64,000 nt of DNA from Virgibacillus sp. 7505 (GCF_002272135.1 NZ_NPBF01000007.1:1-64000); one strand, 5' to 3'. Shown: positions 26,394 to 39,239, counted from the stretch's first letter. Notes: generated from the sequence alone by a model not told the origin. Numbers and translations: made by a program.

Positions 26394-27242
26394 TCATTTC
26401 AACTGCTGATAAGACGCCAACCGATGAATATGCACTGCCAGATAGGCAAGCTCTTCCTTCGGCAGCATTGTACCGTGGACTTGTGAGATGTAGTTCTCGA
26501 TCTTGAAGGCGATGTCCATGGCTTGCGGGTACAGGTTGGCGATTTGTTCGAACAATAGATTTTCTGGGTCGTCGAGCATGCTGTCAGCGTAGAAGCGCTC
26601 GACGAAGAATTTCACGTGCGTGATGAAGCGGCCGTAATGGATGTTGTCGGTGTCCATTTTGATTTGCAGGGCGTAGCGGACAAGGTTGACGATGCCGCCG
26701 ATCATTTTTGCATATTTCATCCCGTCGTTCGATTCCTGCTTTTCGCCTTGGGCATTGATCAAGTGGAAGGCGATATTGGCTGCTTCCTCTTTCGGCAGCT
26801 CGATCTGAAACTGCTTGTTAATCAGCTTCAAGGCATACGTGCCAACCTCAAATTCTTCCTGGTAGAAATTCTTGATTTCCCAGAACACCCTATTTGTGAT
26901 ATTGATATTCTTTTTATAGCGTTCGACCGCGAAATGCAAATGGTCCATTAGCGTGAAATAGATACCTGTGTTCAGCTTTGTGCCGAGCTGCTGCTCGGCA
27001 TGCTGAACAATTTGCTGTGTCAGGTCGATAAATGCTTGCGGGATGGAGTCCAGCAGGCGCAGGAACTCTTTGGCTTTGACGTTTTCTATCGGCATAAAAG
27101 TCTGGTCAGCTTGATCCTCTTTGATGATGCTGCCGGCTTTTTGCCCATAGCCGATTCCTTTGCCGAATAGGATATATTCTTGTCTTTCTTCGCCCTCCAC
27201 CAGCACGACGCTGGAATTGAGCACTTTTTTGATCTTAATCAT
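26394..27242 (-). CDS. licT: LicT/BglG family transcription antiterminator
   Basis: A 282-residue antiterminator. Residues 1-55 are the co-antiterminator RNA-binding domain (MIKIKKVLNSSVVLVEG...GKGIGYGQKAG). Two PTS regulation domains follow (about 65-170 and 171-282) with phosphorylatable His in IVQHAEQQLG, MDHLHFAVER, RFITHVKFFVERF and AVHIHRLASYQ. When beta-glucoside is present it binds an RAT hairpin in the leader and blocks termination. A matching RAT and terminator are present upstream of the PTS gene at 30623-30692. The start at 27242 has AGGTGAGG upstream. It follows bglH by 30 bases, so it controls its own operon. Confidence 0.93.
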   Translation of the reverse strand: MIKIKKVLNSSVVLVEGEERQEYILFGKGIGYGQKAGSIIKEDQADQTFMPIENVKAKEFLRLLDSIPQAFIDLTQQIVQHAEQQLGTKLNTGIYFTLMDHLHFAVERYKKNINITNRVFWEIKNFYQEEFEVGTYALKLINKQFQIELPKEEAANIAFHLINAQGEKQESNDGMKYAKMIGGIVNLVRYALQIKMDTDNIHYGRFITHVKFFVERFYADSMLDDPENLLFEQIANLYPQAMDIAFKIENYISQVHGTMLPKEELAYLAVHIHRLASYQQLK

Positions 27243-27272
27243 CGGCCTCACCTATCCTCTGCGGTGTATCTA

Positions 27273-30580
<3,308 letters not shown>

Positions 30581-30622
30581 CCCTAACCCTCTCTTTCTCG
30601 ATGCGACGGGTAGAAAGAAAAC

Positions 30623-30671
30623 AAAAAAGGACCTAATACGGCAAATGAAGAAATCTTGCCGAATTAGATCC
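30623..30671 (-). terminator. Leader terminator of the bgl operon (LicT-controlled)
   Basis: On the minus strand GGATCTAATTCGGCAA pairs with TTGCCGTATTAGGTCC, followed by six Ts. Its 5' arm overlaps the RAT, so RAT formation with LicT excludes the terminator. Confidence 0.9.
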
Positions 30672-30692
30672 TGCCTGCATTACCAGTCACAT
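30662..30692 (-). promoter_or_regulatory. RAT ribonucleic antiterminator of the bgl operon
   Basis: The minus-strand leader reads TGTGACTGGTAATGCAGG then CAGGATCTAAT. This matches the LicT/SacY-type RAT pattern (TGTTACTGATAAAGCAGGCAA...CCTAAA) at most positions and overlaps the following terminator. Confidence 0.85.
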
Positions 30693-30719
30693 GTCTAATG
30701 GTTTTATTTAACTGACTTC

Positions 30720-30748
30720 AGTATACATCACCAAAATGTAAGCGTCAA
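30720..30748 (-). promoter_or_regulatory. Sigma-A promoter of the bgl operon
   Basis: TTGACG (30743-30748 read on minus) and TATACT (30720-30725) are spaced by exactly 17 bases, about 30 bases before the RAT. The promoter lies inside an imperfect inverted repeat (ATCACCGAAATGT and ACATTTTGGTGAT, one mismatch). Confidence 0.8.
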
Positions 30749-30750
30749 CA
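30737..30750. promoter_or_regulatory. cre site overlapping the bgl -35 box
   Basis: TGTAAGCGTCAACA matches the CcpA consensus TGWAANCGNTNWCA with one mismatch and covers the -35 hexamer, so carbon catabolite repression by promoter occlusion is expected. Confidence 0.75.
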
Positions 30751-30919
30751 TTTCGGTGATGATAATTAAAAATCCAGAGCATCTGAACAAATAACACATG
30801 CACAACACCTGGTTCAGATTAATAAATACAGCAGTGCAGTTCCAACGCTTTTTATTCAACTACAAGGATACCTAACGATGGAGCGGGAAATAATAGACTC
30901 ATTATCAAGATAATCCATT

Positions 30920-31642
30920 TTGAAAAAGGATGTGCCTTATTTGGATTTTTTTCAAAGCCAGCAAACACTTACAACTTTTGAATGGGTGCTTCGAGCAGTC
31001 GTTTCGTTTATCTTTTTATTAATTGTGGCTAAAGTGCTTGGTCAGCGTTCCATATCGCAGCTGAGGCTCCTTGATTTTGTAATTGCATTAGTTGTTGGAA
31101 ATATTATTGCCCACCCTTTATCCGATGAAGAACTTGGTCTCAAAGGATCCATCGTTACTACTATCGTATTGGTGCTCTTATACCTGGCAGGGATTTTTCT
31201 TATTTTAAGATGGCCTTGGTTTCGGAAATTGATCAATCACAAGCCTATTCCAATTGTCCGGGATGGAGAAATTCTCTACAAAGGCTTACGCCATGCCAGA
31301 ATATCGATTGACGTTCTGCTGGAAGAATTACGAAAAGGAAAAGTAGTGGACGTAAAGAAAGTGGCTTTAGCGCTTTGGGAAGCCGAAGGGAAAATATCGT
31401 TCTTTCTGGACCCTAAATATGAACCTCTTACTCCGGAAACGATGCAGATTAACATGCAGTCTTTTAACATGCCTAGAACAATCATAAAGGATGGAAGAAT
31501 CATTTATGAAGAGCTGAAAGAAACCTCTAAGGATGAGAACTGGGTCGTGTCCCACTTAAGCACTACGTATCAGACAGAAGTTAAACATGTACTGCTTGCT
31601 ACAATCGATAAAGAGAAACTTAATGTATTTTTGTATCGGTAA
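30920..31642 (+). CDS. DUF421 membrane protein (YetF/YcaP family)
   Basis: A 240-residue protein with three membrane helices in the first ~115 residues (WVLRAVVSFIFLLIVAKVLGQRSISQLRLLDFVIAL is the family signature). A cytoplasmic DUF421 domain follows, with KPIPIVRDGEILYKGL, a LLEELR segment, VKKVALALWEAEGKISF and a second repeat-like half, PRTIIKDGRIIYEEL. B. subtilis relatives are spore or cell-envelope proteins of unclear role. The start is uncertain: TTG at 30920 has no strong RBS and an in-frame GTG follows four codons later. Transcribed alone. Confidence 0.85.
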   Translation: MKKDVPYLDFFQSQQTLTTFEWVLRAVVSFIFLLIVAKVLGQRSISQLRLLDFVIALVVGNIIAHPLSDEELGLKGSIVTTIVLVLLYLAGIFLILRWPWFRKLINHKPIPIVRDGEILYKGLRHARISIDVLLEELRKGKVVDVKKVALALWEAEGKISFFLDPKYEPLTPETMQINMQSFNMPRTIIKDGRIIYEELKETSKDENWVVSHLSTTYQTEVKHVLLATIDKEKLNVFLYR

Positions 31643-31660
31643 TTTCAAGGTTCTGTATTC

Positions 31661-31696
31661 AAAAAGCCGCATCTATTGAGGATGCGGCTTCTTCTT
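31661..31696. terminator. Bidirectional terminator between DUF421 gene and permease
   Basis: AAGCCGCATC and GATGCGGCTT form a 10-bp stem with a seven-base loop. T-rich on both sides, it lies between convergent genes. Confidence 0.85.
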
Positions 31697-31706
31697 ATCG
31701 TTTATT

Positions 31707-33122
31707 TCAACGCTTCTCTTTTCCTTCTCCATCCTCTGTAAGTTCTTCGGAAAATTCCGTTACCAGGTTTTGAAGAGGCGGACCAAATGCTGCTTTCCTT
31801 CGATTGCGGGATTTTACAGCCAAGTAGATGAGTGTATAGAATACAACCATGACAATTCCTGAAATCAAGCCGGTTTCCTGCCCTGGAACAAAAGGCATGC
31901 AAAGTAAAACGATAATCATACTTATTAAAGCAATCCAGGAATTATAGGGAAATCCCGGCATTTGGCAAATGCCATTAGGCGGACAGCCATGCTTTTTGCG
32001 GTGGCGGATATGGCTCGCCATAATGACGGCGTAAGTGAAGATCAATGCAAATCCCCCGGTGCTGATCAACACCAAATATGCCCTTGGAAATAGAAGGCCG
32101 AATCCCAGTCCCAGCAGCATGGCGAGTCCGGAAAACAGAATCCCGCGATAAGGAACATCTCCCTTGTCTCTCAGCCAGCTCGGCGCATGTCTCTCATCGG
32201 TCAGGGATCGAATCATTCTGCCTAGACCAAAGATGGCAGCCAGCATCGCTGATAAAATGGCTGAAATAAGAACAATGTTTATTGCAGTCCCTGCCCAGCC
32301 TATGCCCCAGCGATTAAGGGAAGCGACCATTGGACTGGTGTTTTCATTCAGTGATGCAGTTGGAATAAGCGGCAGCAATACAGCAGCATAGAGGACATAA
32401 AGACCAACCAGCGAAAAAACTGTATAACGGATCGCTTTGGGAATTGTTTCACGTGGATTCTCTGCTTCTGAGGCAGCAAGCCCGATAATTTCAAAACCTG
32501 CATAAGCAAAAACGATCAGCAGCATACTTCCGGCAAGTCCTCGAAGTCCGCCTGCCATCAGTGGTTCATCCGCCAGCGCCCCCGCCCCAACTGGTCCTGA
32601 TCCCGGAAGCCATCCAAAGATCAACACGACAGCTGTAACGATAAAGAAGATGATGGCAAATATTTTCACACCAGAAAGCGCACTCTCCAGTTTTCCAAGC
32701 TTATCAGCACCCAATAAATTAATAAGCGTCACGCCAATAATAACGGATCCCCCGAGCAACGCAATCGAGATATTCGGGAACCACTGCCGGAACAAAATAC
32801 TAATGGCAGTAGCTTCACTGGACATAGACAATATGGTGCCCGTCCAATAAAGCCAGCCAACTACAAACCCTGCCCCTTGCCCCAGGTTCTGGGCCGCAAA
32901 GGTGCTGAATGACCCCATAGAAGGATTGGCCACCGTCATCTCAGACAGAGCATACAAGATAAAGTAAACCAGCACACCCGCCAAAATATAAGCAATTATA
33001 ATGGAAGGTCCCGCTGCTCGGATGGCTACCGACGAACCAAGGAAAAAGGAACCCCCTATTACGCTCCCCAACGCCATCATCGTTAACTGTGTAGCAGACA
33101 AACCTTTACCTTTTTTCTCCAT
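31707..33122 (-). CDS. APC family amino acid permease
   Basis: A 471-residue permease with about 12 membrane segments. The opening LSATQLTMMALGSVIGGSFFLGSSVAIRAAGPS is the unwound TM1 substrate site typical of the amino acid transporter group, and FAYAGFEIIGLAASEAENPRETIPKAI is the TM6/TM7 signature. The C-terminal cytoplasmic tail is charged. The ATG at 33122 is chosen because GAGGAGAAAATC precedes it; longer in-frame starts lack a site. Substrate not predictable; it is a single-gene unit. Confidence 0.9.
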   Translation of the reverse strand: MEKKGKGLSATQLTMMALGSVIGGSFFLGSSVAIRAAGPSIIIAYILAGVLVYFILYALSEMTVANPSMGSFSTFAAQNLGQGAGFVVGWLYWTGTILSMSSEATAISILFRQWFPNISIALLGGSVIIGVTLINLLGADKLGKLESALSGVKIFAIIFFIVTAVVLIFGWLPGSGPVGAGALADEPLMAGGLRGLAGSMLLIVFAYAGFEIIGLAASEAENPRETIPKAIRYTVFSLVGLYVLYAAVLLPLIPTASLNENTSPMVASLNRWGIGWAGTAINIVLISAILSAMLAAIFGLGRMIRSLTDERHAPSWLRDKGDVPYRGILFSGLAMLLGLGFGLLFPRAYLVLISTGGFALIFTYAVIMASHIRHRKKHGCPPNGICQMPGFPYNSWIALISMIIVLLCMPFVPGQETGLISGIVMVVFYTLIYLAVKSRNRRKAAFGPPLQNLVTEFSEELTEDGEGKEKR

Positions 33123-33291
33123 GATTTTCTCCTCAAAGTCGTGATATGTGTAATTATTATCTGCTGTTATGAGGAAATAATTCTTGAAGAATTGGTGTAG
33201 GAAAATAACGTCCTGCATGAATATCCGAAAATCATCTCCCTAAGATGAAAATCATCACCTTCAAATAACTCGGTAATCTTGCTACCCTAAA

Positions 33292-33305
33292 TGAAAGCGC
33301 ATTCA
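33292..33305. promoter_or_regulatory. cre site upstream of the rhamnosidase gene
   Basis: TGAAAGCGCATTCA matches the CcpA consensus with one mismatch, 116 bases before the GTG start. No clear -35/-10 pair was found, so whether it represses by roadblock or occlusion is not settled. Confidence 0.65.
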
Positions 33306-33420
33306 TAGATAGGAGGGGAAGCGATTCATAACCTATAGGAAACAATGATTTTGGTGCAAACATGCAGGACAGTTACACCCTTTTATGAATTAGCATTTCT
33401 AAAAAAGAGGAGGTTTTATA

Positions 33421-36400
33421 GTGAAAGCTAAAAGATCACCACACATTGCCATATATCTTTTGATCATTTTTACTTTCTTATTAATATCTGTCACTCCTGC
33501 TAATATTACTAGTGCCAAAAAAATTAAGAAAGAAACTGAAATTAATAATTTAAAGGTTAATTACCAAGACAATCCTATAGGAGTGGAATCAGATGGCATA
33601 CGGTTCAGCTGGTTGCTCTCTTCTAATGTTATAGGACTGAATCAGAAAGCTTACCAGATAACCGTCAAGGACGAAAAAGGTGAAAGAGTTTGGGATAGCG
33701 GTGTTGTGAAAGATTCGAAATCGGTTGGTATTTCCTATAACGGTCGGGAGCTTGATTTGGAATCGCGCTATACCTGGTCTGTTGAAGTAACGCTATCAAA
33801 TGGAAAAGAAGTAAAATCGGATTCTGCCTATTTTGAGACAGGGACTGATTTTGGAAATGCAGACTGGATTTATCATAAGCAGGAGGCTGAGGACTACTTC
33901 AATGAAAATGTAGGCGCTTCTCTTAATGCAACCATAGAAGAAGGTGGCTTCACGCTGAATTGGGGCATGAAAAATAAGACAAACGGACTTGTATGGAGCT
34001 TTAATGGTACCAATCTTATACAGAGCGTAACTAAAGACGGGGTAACCAAACAGATTGGGACTGTAGATCTGAAGGACAGGATTTCATTAAAAGAGTCCTT
34101 TGATTTGGAGGTCTCAGCAAACTCAAAAGCCATCAAAACCTACATCAATGGAGATTTGGTAAATACAATTCCTAAAACCTACGCTATCGAAGGACCATAT
34201 ATTGCCCTGACAGCGAGCCCTGCATCCAGAAATACTCCAGCACAAAAGGCGAGCTTTAAGGATGTAGCTGTGACTTTGGATAAGAAGGAAGAGCCGATAA
34301 CAGAGTTCAATGGAGGTGCACCAGATGATAAAGGCGCCCTAGTACTGAGCGGTGCAACGGCTTACCAAAAGAATTACCAAGGCAAACCTGTACAGTACGA
34401 GGATGAATTAACCTCCATGCCTATGTTCCGAACAGAGAAGGATTTAAAAGGAAAAGGAAAGATTGATTCGGCCCGTTTATATATCACTTCATTAGGTGCT
34501 TATGAAGCTTATATTAACGGGAAAGAAGTAATGGTTACGAACGAAGATGGTACAAAACTGAACGATACATTTAACCCGGGTTGGACTGACTATCACAGTT
34601 ACGTTAATTATCAGTCTTATGATGTTACCGACTATATGAAAGGAAACAGCGTGGCTTTAGGGGTTAAGGTTGGTACTGGCTGGTATGGCGGGCAGGCGGG
34701 CAGTAATGGCGGCGGTAATATTTACAATGAAATTGGTGACGATTTAGAGAAAGAATTAGCACTTCTCTCAAAACTTGTTATTACCTATAAGAACGGGAAG
34801 CAAGAAGTCATCACTTCCAATCCAGATGAATGGAAAGTATCCACAGAAGGCCCGATTAAGCTTAATGATTTCTTTATCGGAGAAAACTATGATGCCCGTA
34901 TGGAGGAAAATGTAGCTGGTTGGGATAATACTGGATTTGATGATTCTGACTGGAGTAAAGTAAGCGAGTTTGATTACGATGGAGATCTTGTGGCTAGCAG
35001 TGAAGGTGCTGCTTATATGCTGAAAGAAAACAAGATACAACCTGCACCAAATAAAGACACATTTATTTTTGATCCGAATGATATTGATTATTCCAACGAA
35101 GAATTGAAACTAGGTGAAGTAAAACGCAAAACAGTTGATCCGACAAAAGATATCAAACTCGCGAAAGGAAAAACGCTCATAGTGAATCTCGGTCAAAATA
35201 TAGCTGGTGTTCCAGGTATCTCCGTCTCCGGGGCTGAAGGCACGACGGTCAGTATGCGCGGAGCTGAGATGCTTAATGATGGAAGAGATCACGAAAAGAG
35301 CAGTTTTGGGAGTGACGGGCCAAAAGGAACACTTTATTGGGCAGGTCTTACTCGCGGCAGGGAAAAAGATCAAAACTGGTATACAGACCACTATACCTTG
35401 AATGACAAGCGAGTACAGAATTACCTTCCAAGTTTCACGTTCCACGGCTTCCAGTATCTCGAAATCACAGCAACTGATGACATCGTTATACAAGATGTGT
35501 ATGGACAGCCAATCACGTCATCGACCAATCATACTTTATCGATTAAAACGAATAATGAAAATGTTAATAAATTGTTCCAGAATGCTCTTTGGGGACAAAA
35601 AAGCAACTTCTTATCGATACCTACCGATACGCCTGGACGGTCAGAGCGTTTAGGCTGGACAGGTGACATACAAGTATTTGGTGATACTGCTCTTTACAAT
35701 TTTGACTCCGTTGCTTTCTTGAACAATTACTTGGATATACTCAAGGATTATGCTAAGAACAATGATGGTTATATTGCAGATTATCTGCCGACCATTAACA
35801 AAGCTACCGCTACAAACGCTGGCTGGTCGGATGTTATCATTACGCTGCCATGGGACATTTATATGCACACTGGCGACATTACTGTTTTAGAAGAAACCTA
35901 CGAGATAATGCAGAAGTACATGGGAAATGTCATGACTGACGGCATGAAAGCTACTTATGGGGATTGGGTAGCCATGGAAGGGACTGCTCCACAGTTCATG
36001 AGTGCCATGTACCAAGCACTGGATGCTCAGAGAATGGCGGAGATTGCTACACTGCTTGGTAAAACCAATGATGCTGAAATGTACACGGAAGAATCACAGC
36101 GCGTCATTGATTTGGCAACGGAGAAATACGTGGATGAAAACGATAATCTCCTTTCTGTCAGTGCTGACAACTTCAACCGTGGTTTCTTGATTGAACTATT
36201 CAAAGACAATTCCCAGACAAGTATCATTTGGGCACTTAAAATGGGAATGTATGACTCCGAAGAGCAAAAACAGAAGTTCATCGAAAATCTCTTGAAAAAT
36301 ATCGCTAATGAAAACCGCTCTGAAAGATACAATGCCGGTGAAAACACACTCTCTACAGGGTTCCTGGGTGTAAATGAGTTATTACCGGTGCTTACAGAAA

Positions 36401-37023
36401 ATCAACTTTCTCCTAAAGCCTACGATATTTTACTGCAAGATAATATGCCTTCCTGGCTGAATCATGTCAAGCTTGGTGGAACTACCACTTGGGAACGTTG
36501 GAATGCATATACAAGCGAGTACGGCTTTGATGATGCTGGTATGAACTCCTTCAACCATTACGCCTATGGCTCCGTAGTCGAGTGGATGGTGGAATATATG
36601 GCAGGTATACAAAAGGATGAGCAAAATCCAGGCTTCAAACACATTATCTTGCAGCCGACCATGGATACAGGTGAAAAGTATAATGACCAAAAACGTATTG
36701 ATAGCGTAAAATCAGATTTCGACTCCTATTATGGAAAAGTAGTTTCCAATTGGAAATCTGACGATGGAAAATTGAAGTCATATGAAGCGGTTGTTCCAGC
36801 AAATACTTCCGCGACACTTTATTTGCCAGTTGACGATGTCTCAGTTGCGAAGAATATTCCGGGTGTTACGTACAAAGGAAATGAGGAACGCTCCGGCATT
36901 AAGGTAGCAGTATTCGAACTGCAAGCTGGCGGATATAAGTTCAGTGTGAATAAAGGAAAGCTTAAGGCAGAATTGATGGACGGATATGTAGTAGATAAAG
37001 CCAAAGGAAAAAGCGGCAAGTAA
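33421..37023 (+). CDS. Secreted alpha-L-rhamnosidase (GH78)
   Basis: A 1200-residue secreted enzyme starting with GTG behind AGGAGGTTTTATA. Residues 1-31 are a Sec signal peptide with no lipobox or sortase motif. Domains in order are a fibronectin-like N-terminal part (~45-140) and a lectin-like insertion (~145-290, with LNWGMKNKTNGLVWSFNG and a KTYINGDLV strand). Then come the Bac_rhamnosid_N segment (~345-480, YEAYINGKEV...VKVGTGWYGGQ), a beta domain (~590-690), the (alpha/alpha)6 catalytic domain (~705-1060) and a C-terminal beta domain. The catalytic region shows DTPGRSERLGWTGD and TTWERWN, expected to supply acid and base Glu/Asp. It removes terminal rhamnose from plant glycosides or polysaccharides. 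No rhamnose catabolic genes lie nearby. Confidence 0.92.
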   Translation: MKAKRSPHIAIYLLIIFTFLLISVTPANITSAKKIKKETEINNLKVNYQDNPIGVESDGIRFSWLLSSNVIGLNQKAYQITVKDEKGERVWDSGVVKDSKSVGISYNGRELDLESRYTWSVEVTLSNGKEVKSDSAYFETGTDFGNADWIYHKQEAEDYFNENVGASLNATIEEGGFTLNWGMKNKTNGLVWSFNGTNLIQSVTKDGVTKQIGTVDLKDRISLKESFDLEVSANSKAIKTYINGDLVNTIPKTYAIEGPYIALTASPASRNTPAQKASFKDVAVTLDKKEEPITEFNGGAPDDKGALVLSGATAYQKNYQGKPVQYEDELTSMPMFRTEKDLKGKGKIDSARLYITSLGAYEAYINGKEVMVTNEDGTKLNDTFNPGWTDYHSYVNYQSYDVTDYMKGNSVALGVKVGTGWYGGQAGSNGGGNIYNEIGDDLEKELALLSKLVITYKNGKQEVITSNPDEWKVSTEGPIKLNDFFIGENYDARMEENVAGWDNTGFDDSDWSKVSEFDYDGDLVASSEGAAYMLKENKIQPAPNKDTFIFDPNDIDYSNEELKLGEVKRKTVDPTKDIKLAKGKTLIVNLGQNIAGVPGISVSGAEGTTVSMRGAEMLNDGRDHEKSSFGSDGPKGTLYWAGLTRGREKDQNWYTDHYTLNDKRVQNYLPSFTFHGFQYLEITATDDIVIQDVYGQPITSSTNHTLSIKTNNENVNKLFQNALWGQKSNFLSIPTDTPGRSERLGWTGDIQVFGDTALYNFDSVAFLNNYLDILKDYAKNNDGYIADYLPTINKATATNAGWSDVIITLPWDIYMHTGDITVLEETYEIMQKYMGNVMTDGMKATYGDWVAMEGTAPQFMSAMYQALDAQRMAEIATLLGKTNDAEMYTEESQRVIDLATEKYVDENDNLLSVSADNFNRGFLIELFKDNSQTSIIWALKMGMYDSEEQKQKFIENLLKNIANENRSERYNAGENTLSTGFLGVNELLPVLTENQLSPKAYDILLQDNMPSWLNHVKLGGTTTWERWNAYTSEYGFDDAGMNSFNHYAYGSVVEWMVEYMAGIQKDEQNPGFKHIILQPTMDTGEKYNDQKRIDSVKSDFDSYYGKVVSNWKSDDGKLKSYEAVVPANTSATLYLPVDDVSVAKNIPGVTYKGNEERSGIKVAVFELQAGGYKFSVNKGKLKAELMDGYVVDKAKGKSGK

Positions 37024-37091
37024 AATGATTCCTTTCTTTGGATACTAAATCAATCGTAAATCGCTGAAACAAAAAAAGAATTTTTAAAATC

Positions 37092-37136
37092 AAAGTGCCC
37101 GATACCCACTCATTTACGTGGGTATCGGGCACTTTT
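37092..37136. terminator. Strong bidirectional terminator between the rhamnosidase and oxidoreductase genes
   Basis: AAAGTGCCCGATACCCAC and its exact complement form an 18-bp perfect stem with loop TCATTTAC, T/A-rich on both flanks. Confidence 0.9.
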
Positions 37137-37154
37137 GAATTCGAAGCGTATATT

Positions 37155-38171
37155 TTACTTTAAGTTCTTAACCCCAGTCTCCAGCATTTCCATCTGCAGC
37201 ACAGTCTGTTCATCCGTAATGGTCTTATCTTTACCATTTATGACAGCTTCATATAAGTCGTCATAGACCCTGCCATAATCCCCATCTACAGATTTCACTT
37301 TTTCTTCATGGATTGTACCGTCTTCATCAATGTAAGTCAGTACACCATAATGGTCTAATGTATCGACTCCAAAGTCCTTGTTTTCAGGCATATAAAATTG
37401 CTTCAAATGTTCTTCCTGACGGTCTTTTGTTTTTTTTACAAAGCTTCCCTTTTTGCCATAAACAACAAAGCTTGGTCTTTCTTTCAGTCTGAAGTAACTG
37501 GATTTTACCGATACCTTTAGTGTGCCGTAATATAAATCCAAATCAAAGTAATCGTTCATTCTGCCCTGTCCCAATAATTGTCTTACGTCATAATGGACAT
37601 GATCTGGCTTGCCGAAATAGCTGATAACCTGATCTAATGTGTGGCAGCCATGTCCATATAAATAGGATTCAGCTGGATCAAAGGAATGAGCAGACTGGGG
37701 TACTTCGGGACGATAGTAGTCATAATGCATTTCCACTTCCAGCAAGTCCCCCAATTTCCCTTCCTCAATTACCTTTTGAACGGTTAAGAAGTCACTGTCA
37801 AAACGTCTGTTTTGATATGCCTGTACAAGTAATCCTTTTTGTTTTGCCAGTGCAAATATTTCTTTCGCCTGTTCGGAGGTTTCCATAAATGGCTTTTCGA
37901 CCAAGCAGTGTTTATTATGTTCCAGTACTTGCTTGGCGTACTCAAAGTGGCTGTCATGTTTTGTACAAATAACAATAAGCTGGATGTCCTTGTCATGCAA
38001 TAGCTCATCCAAATCAGAAGTGTAGGTTACTCCTGCAATCTTATCCCAATTATCATGATCTGGATTTCTTCTATATATTGTTTTGACCTTGATGTTCTCT
38101 CTTTGCTGTACGAATGGCAGATGATATCTGTTTGTGCTTTTTCCGTTTCCGATATAACCGATAGTAAGCAT
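37155..38171 (-). CDS. Gfo/Idh/MocA family oxidoreductase
   Basis: A 338-residue NAD(P)-dependent dehydrogenase. The Rossmann fold opens LTIGYIGNGKSTNRYHLPF. The EKPFMET motif with catalytic Lys lies near residue 95, and the C-terminal half has the expected HGCHTLDQVISYFGKP segment with the catalytic His. Family members oxidise or epimerise sugars and inositols. The ATG at 38171 follows AGGAGG by six bases. A single-gene unit between two terminators; the substrate is not predictable. Confidence 0.87.
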   Translation of the reverse strand: MLTIGYIGNGKSTNRYHLPFVQQRENIKVKTIYRRNPDHDNWDKIAGVTYTSDLDELLHDKDIQLIVICTKHDSHFEYAKQVLEHNKHCLVEKPFMETSEQAKEIFALAKQKGLLVQAYQNRRFDSDFLTVQKVIEEGKLGDLLEVEMHYDYYRPEVPQSAHSFDPAESYLYGHGCHTLDQVISYFGKPDHVHYDVRQLLGQGRMNDYFDLDLYYGTLKVSVKSSYFRLKERPSFVVYGKKGSFVKKTKDRQEEHLKQFYMPENKDFGVDTLDHYGVLTYIDEDGTIHEEKVKSVDGDYGRVYDDLYEAVINGKDKTITDEQTVLQMEMLETGVKNLK

Positions 38172-38255
38172 TAGCAGCCTCCTAAAATGTAATGTTATGT
38201 ACGTGATCAATTCTAAGCGACGGACTTTCTTCAGCTACTTCCACGTTGTCGTATG

Positions 38256-38302
38256 AAAAAGCACCCCCTGGGATGGATAAGTTCATCATACCAGGAGGTA
38301 CT
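38256..38302 (-). terminator. Terminator of the mannose-type PTS operon
   Basis: On the minus strand GTACCTCCTGG pairs with CCAGGGGGTGC (one mismatch), with an inner ATGATG/CATC extension, followed by TTTTTC. Lies just after the IID gene. Confidence 0.75.
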
Positions 38303-38327
38303 TCTCTATTTCATATAGAATTACTTC

Positions 38328-39239
38328 TTACATCAAGCCGATAGCATGGAAGCCAATACCGATTGCGAACAATCCAAGGATCATGACAATCGGAGAAACT
38401 TTCTTTCTAAGCAGCCACATGCAAAGCAGTGTGATCAATAGACCTGCCAAACCTGGGATCAAGCTGTCCAAGTTATCTTGTAAGGTCGTTACACTGGTCT
38501 CACTTAACGATCGGCCGGCAGCCTGCTGTTCCAGAGCCGTCCTGATGCCTTCCGAGCCTTCCGGTAATTCATCCCAATCGATATAAGCACCTTCGTCGAG
38601 CTGAACTTCAGATACAGTTGGCGCGAATGCAACGGATACCCACCTGTTTACAAGTGACCCTAATATGAACATCCCGAGTATCGAGGCGCCCTTGGTTATA
38701 TCCTGCAGCAAGCCGCCAGATAAGTCTTCGGTGATTTTGGAACCAGCTTTGTAGCCAAGTTCCTGTGTATACCAAGTGAATCCCATACGAATGAGGTTCC
38801 ATAAAACAAAGTAAAGAATTGGGCCGAGAATGTTACCAGTCAAAGCAAGAGAAGCAGCCAATGCACCAAGAATCGGTTTCACCGTGAACCAGAAGGTTGG
38901 ATCCCCGATACCTGCCAATGGTCCCATCATTCCGACTTTAACACCTTGGATAGCCTTATCGTCAACTGGGGCACCATTAGCACGTTCTTCTTCAAGCGCT
39001 AACGTTACTCCGATGATCGGTGAAGCAACGTATGGATGCGTATTGAAAAATTCCAAGTGACGCTGCAATGCTGCAGCACGGTCTTCTTTCGTTTTATATA
39101 ATCTTTTGATTGCGGGAATCATGGAAAATGCCCAGCCGCCGTTTTGCATACGCTCGTAGTTCCAGGAGCCTTGAATGAAAGTGGAACGCCACCAAATAGC
39201 AACGCGATCTTTTTTGGATAACTTCAATTGTTCAGCCAT
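38328..39239 (-). CDS. manZ: PTS mannose/fructose/sorbose-family IID component
   Basis: A 303-residue membrane subunit. It opens with cytoplasmic LSKKDRVAIWWRSTFIQGSWNYERMQNGGWAF, the family signature, and has VKVGMMGPLAGIGDPTFWFT. About residues 115-215 and 265-303 are hydrophobic segments. With IIC it forms the sugar channel. The start follows AGGAGGAGGAGAAAA. It is the last gene of the manXYZ-type operon, 18 bases after IIC. Confidence 0.93.
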   Translation of the reverse strand: MAEQLKLSKKDRVAIWWRSTFIQGSWNYERMQNGGWAFSMIPAIKRLYKTKEDRAAALQRHLEFFNTHPYVASPIIGVTLALEEERANGAPVDDKAIQGVKVGMMGPLAGIGDPTFWFTVKPILGALAASLALTGNILGPILYFVLWNLIRMGFTWYTQELGYKAGSKITEDLSGGLLQDITKGASILGMFILGSLVNRWVSVAFAPTVSEVQLDEGAYIDWDELPEGSEGIRTALEQQAAGRSLSETSVTTLQDNLDSLIPGLAGLLITLLCMWLLRKKVSPIVMILGLFAIGIGFHAIGLM

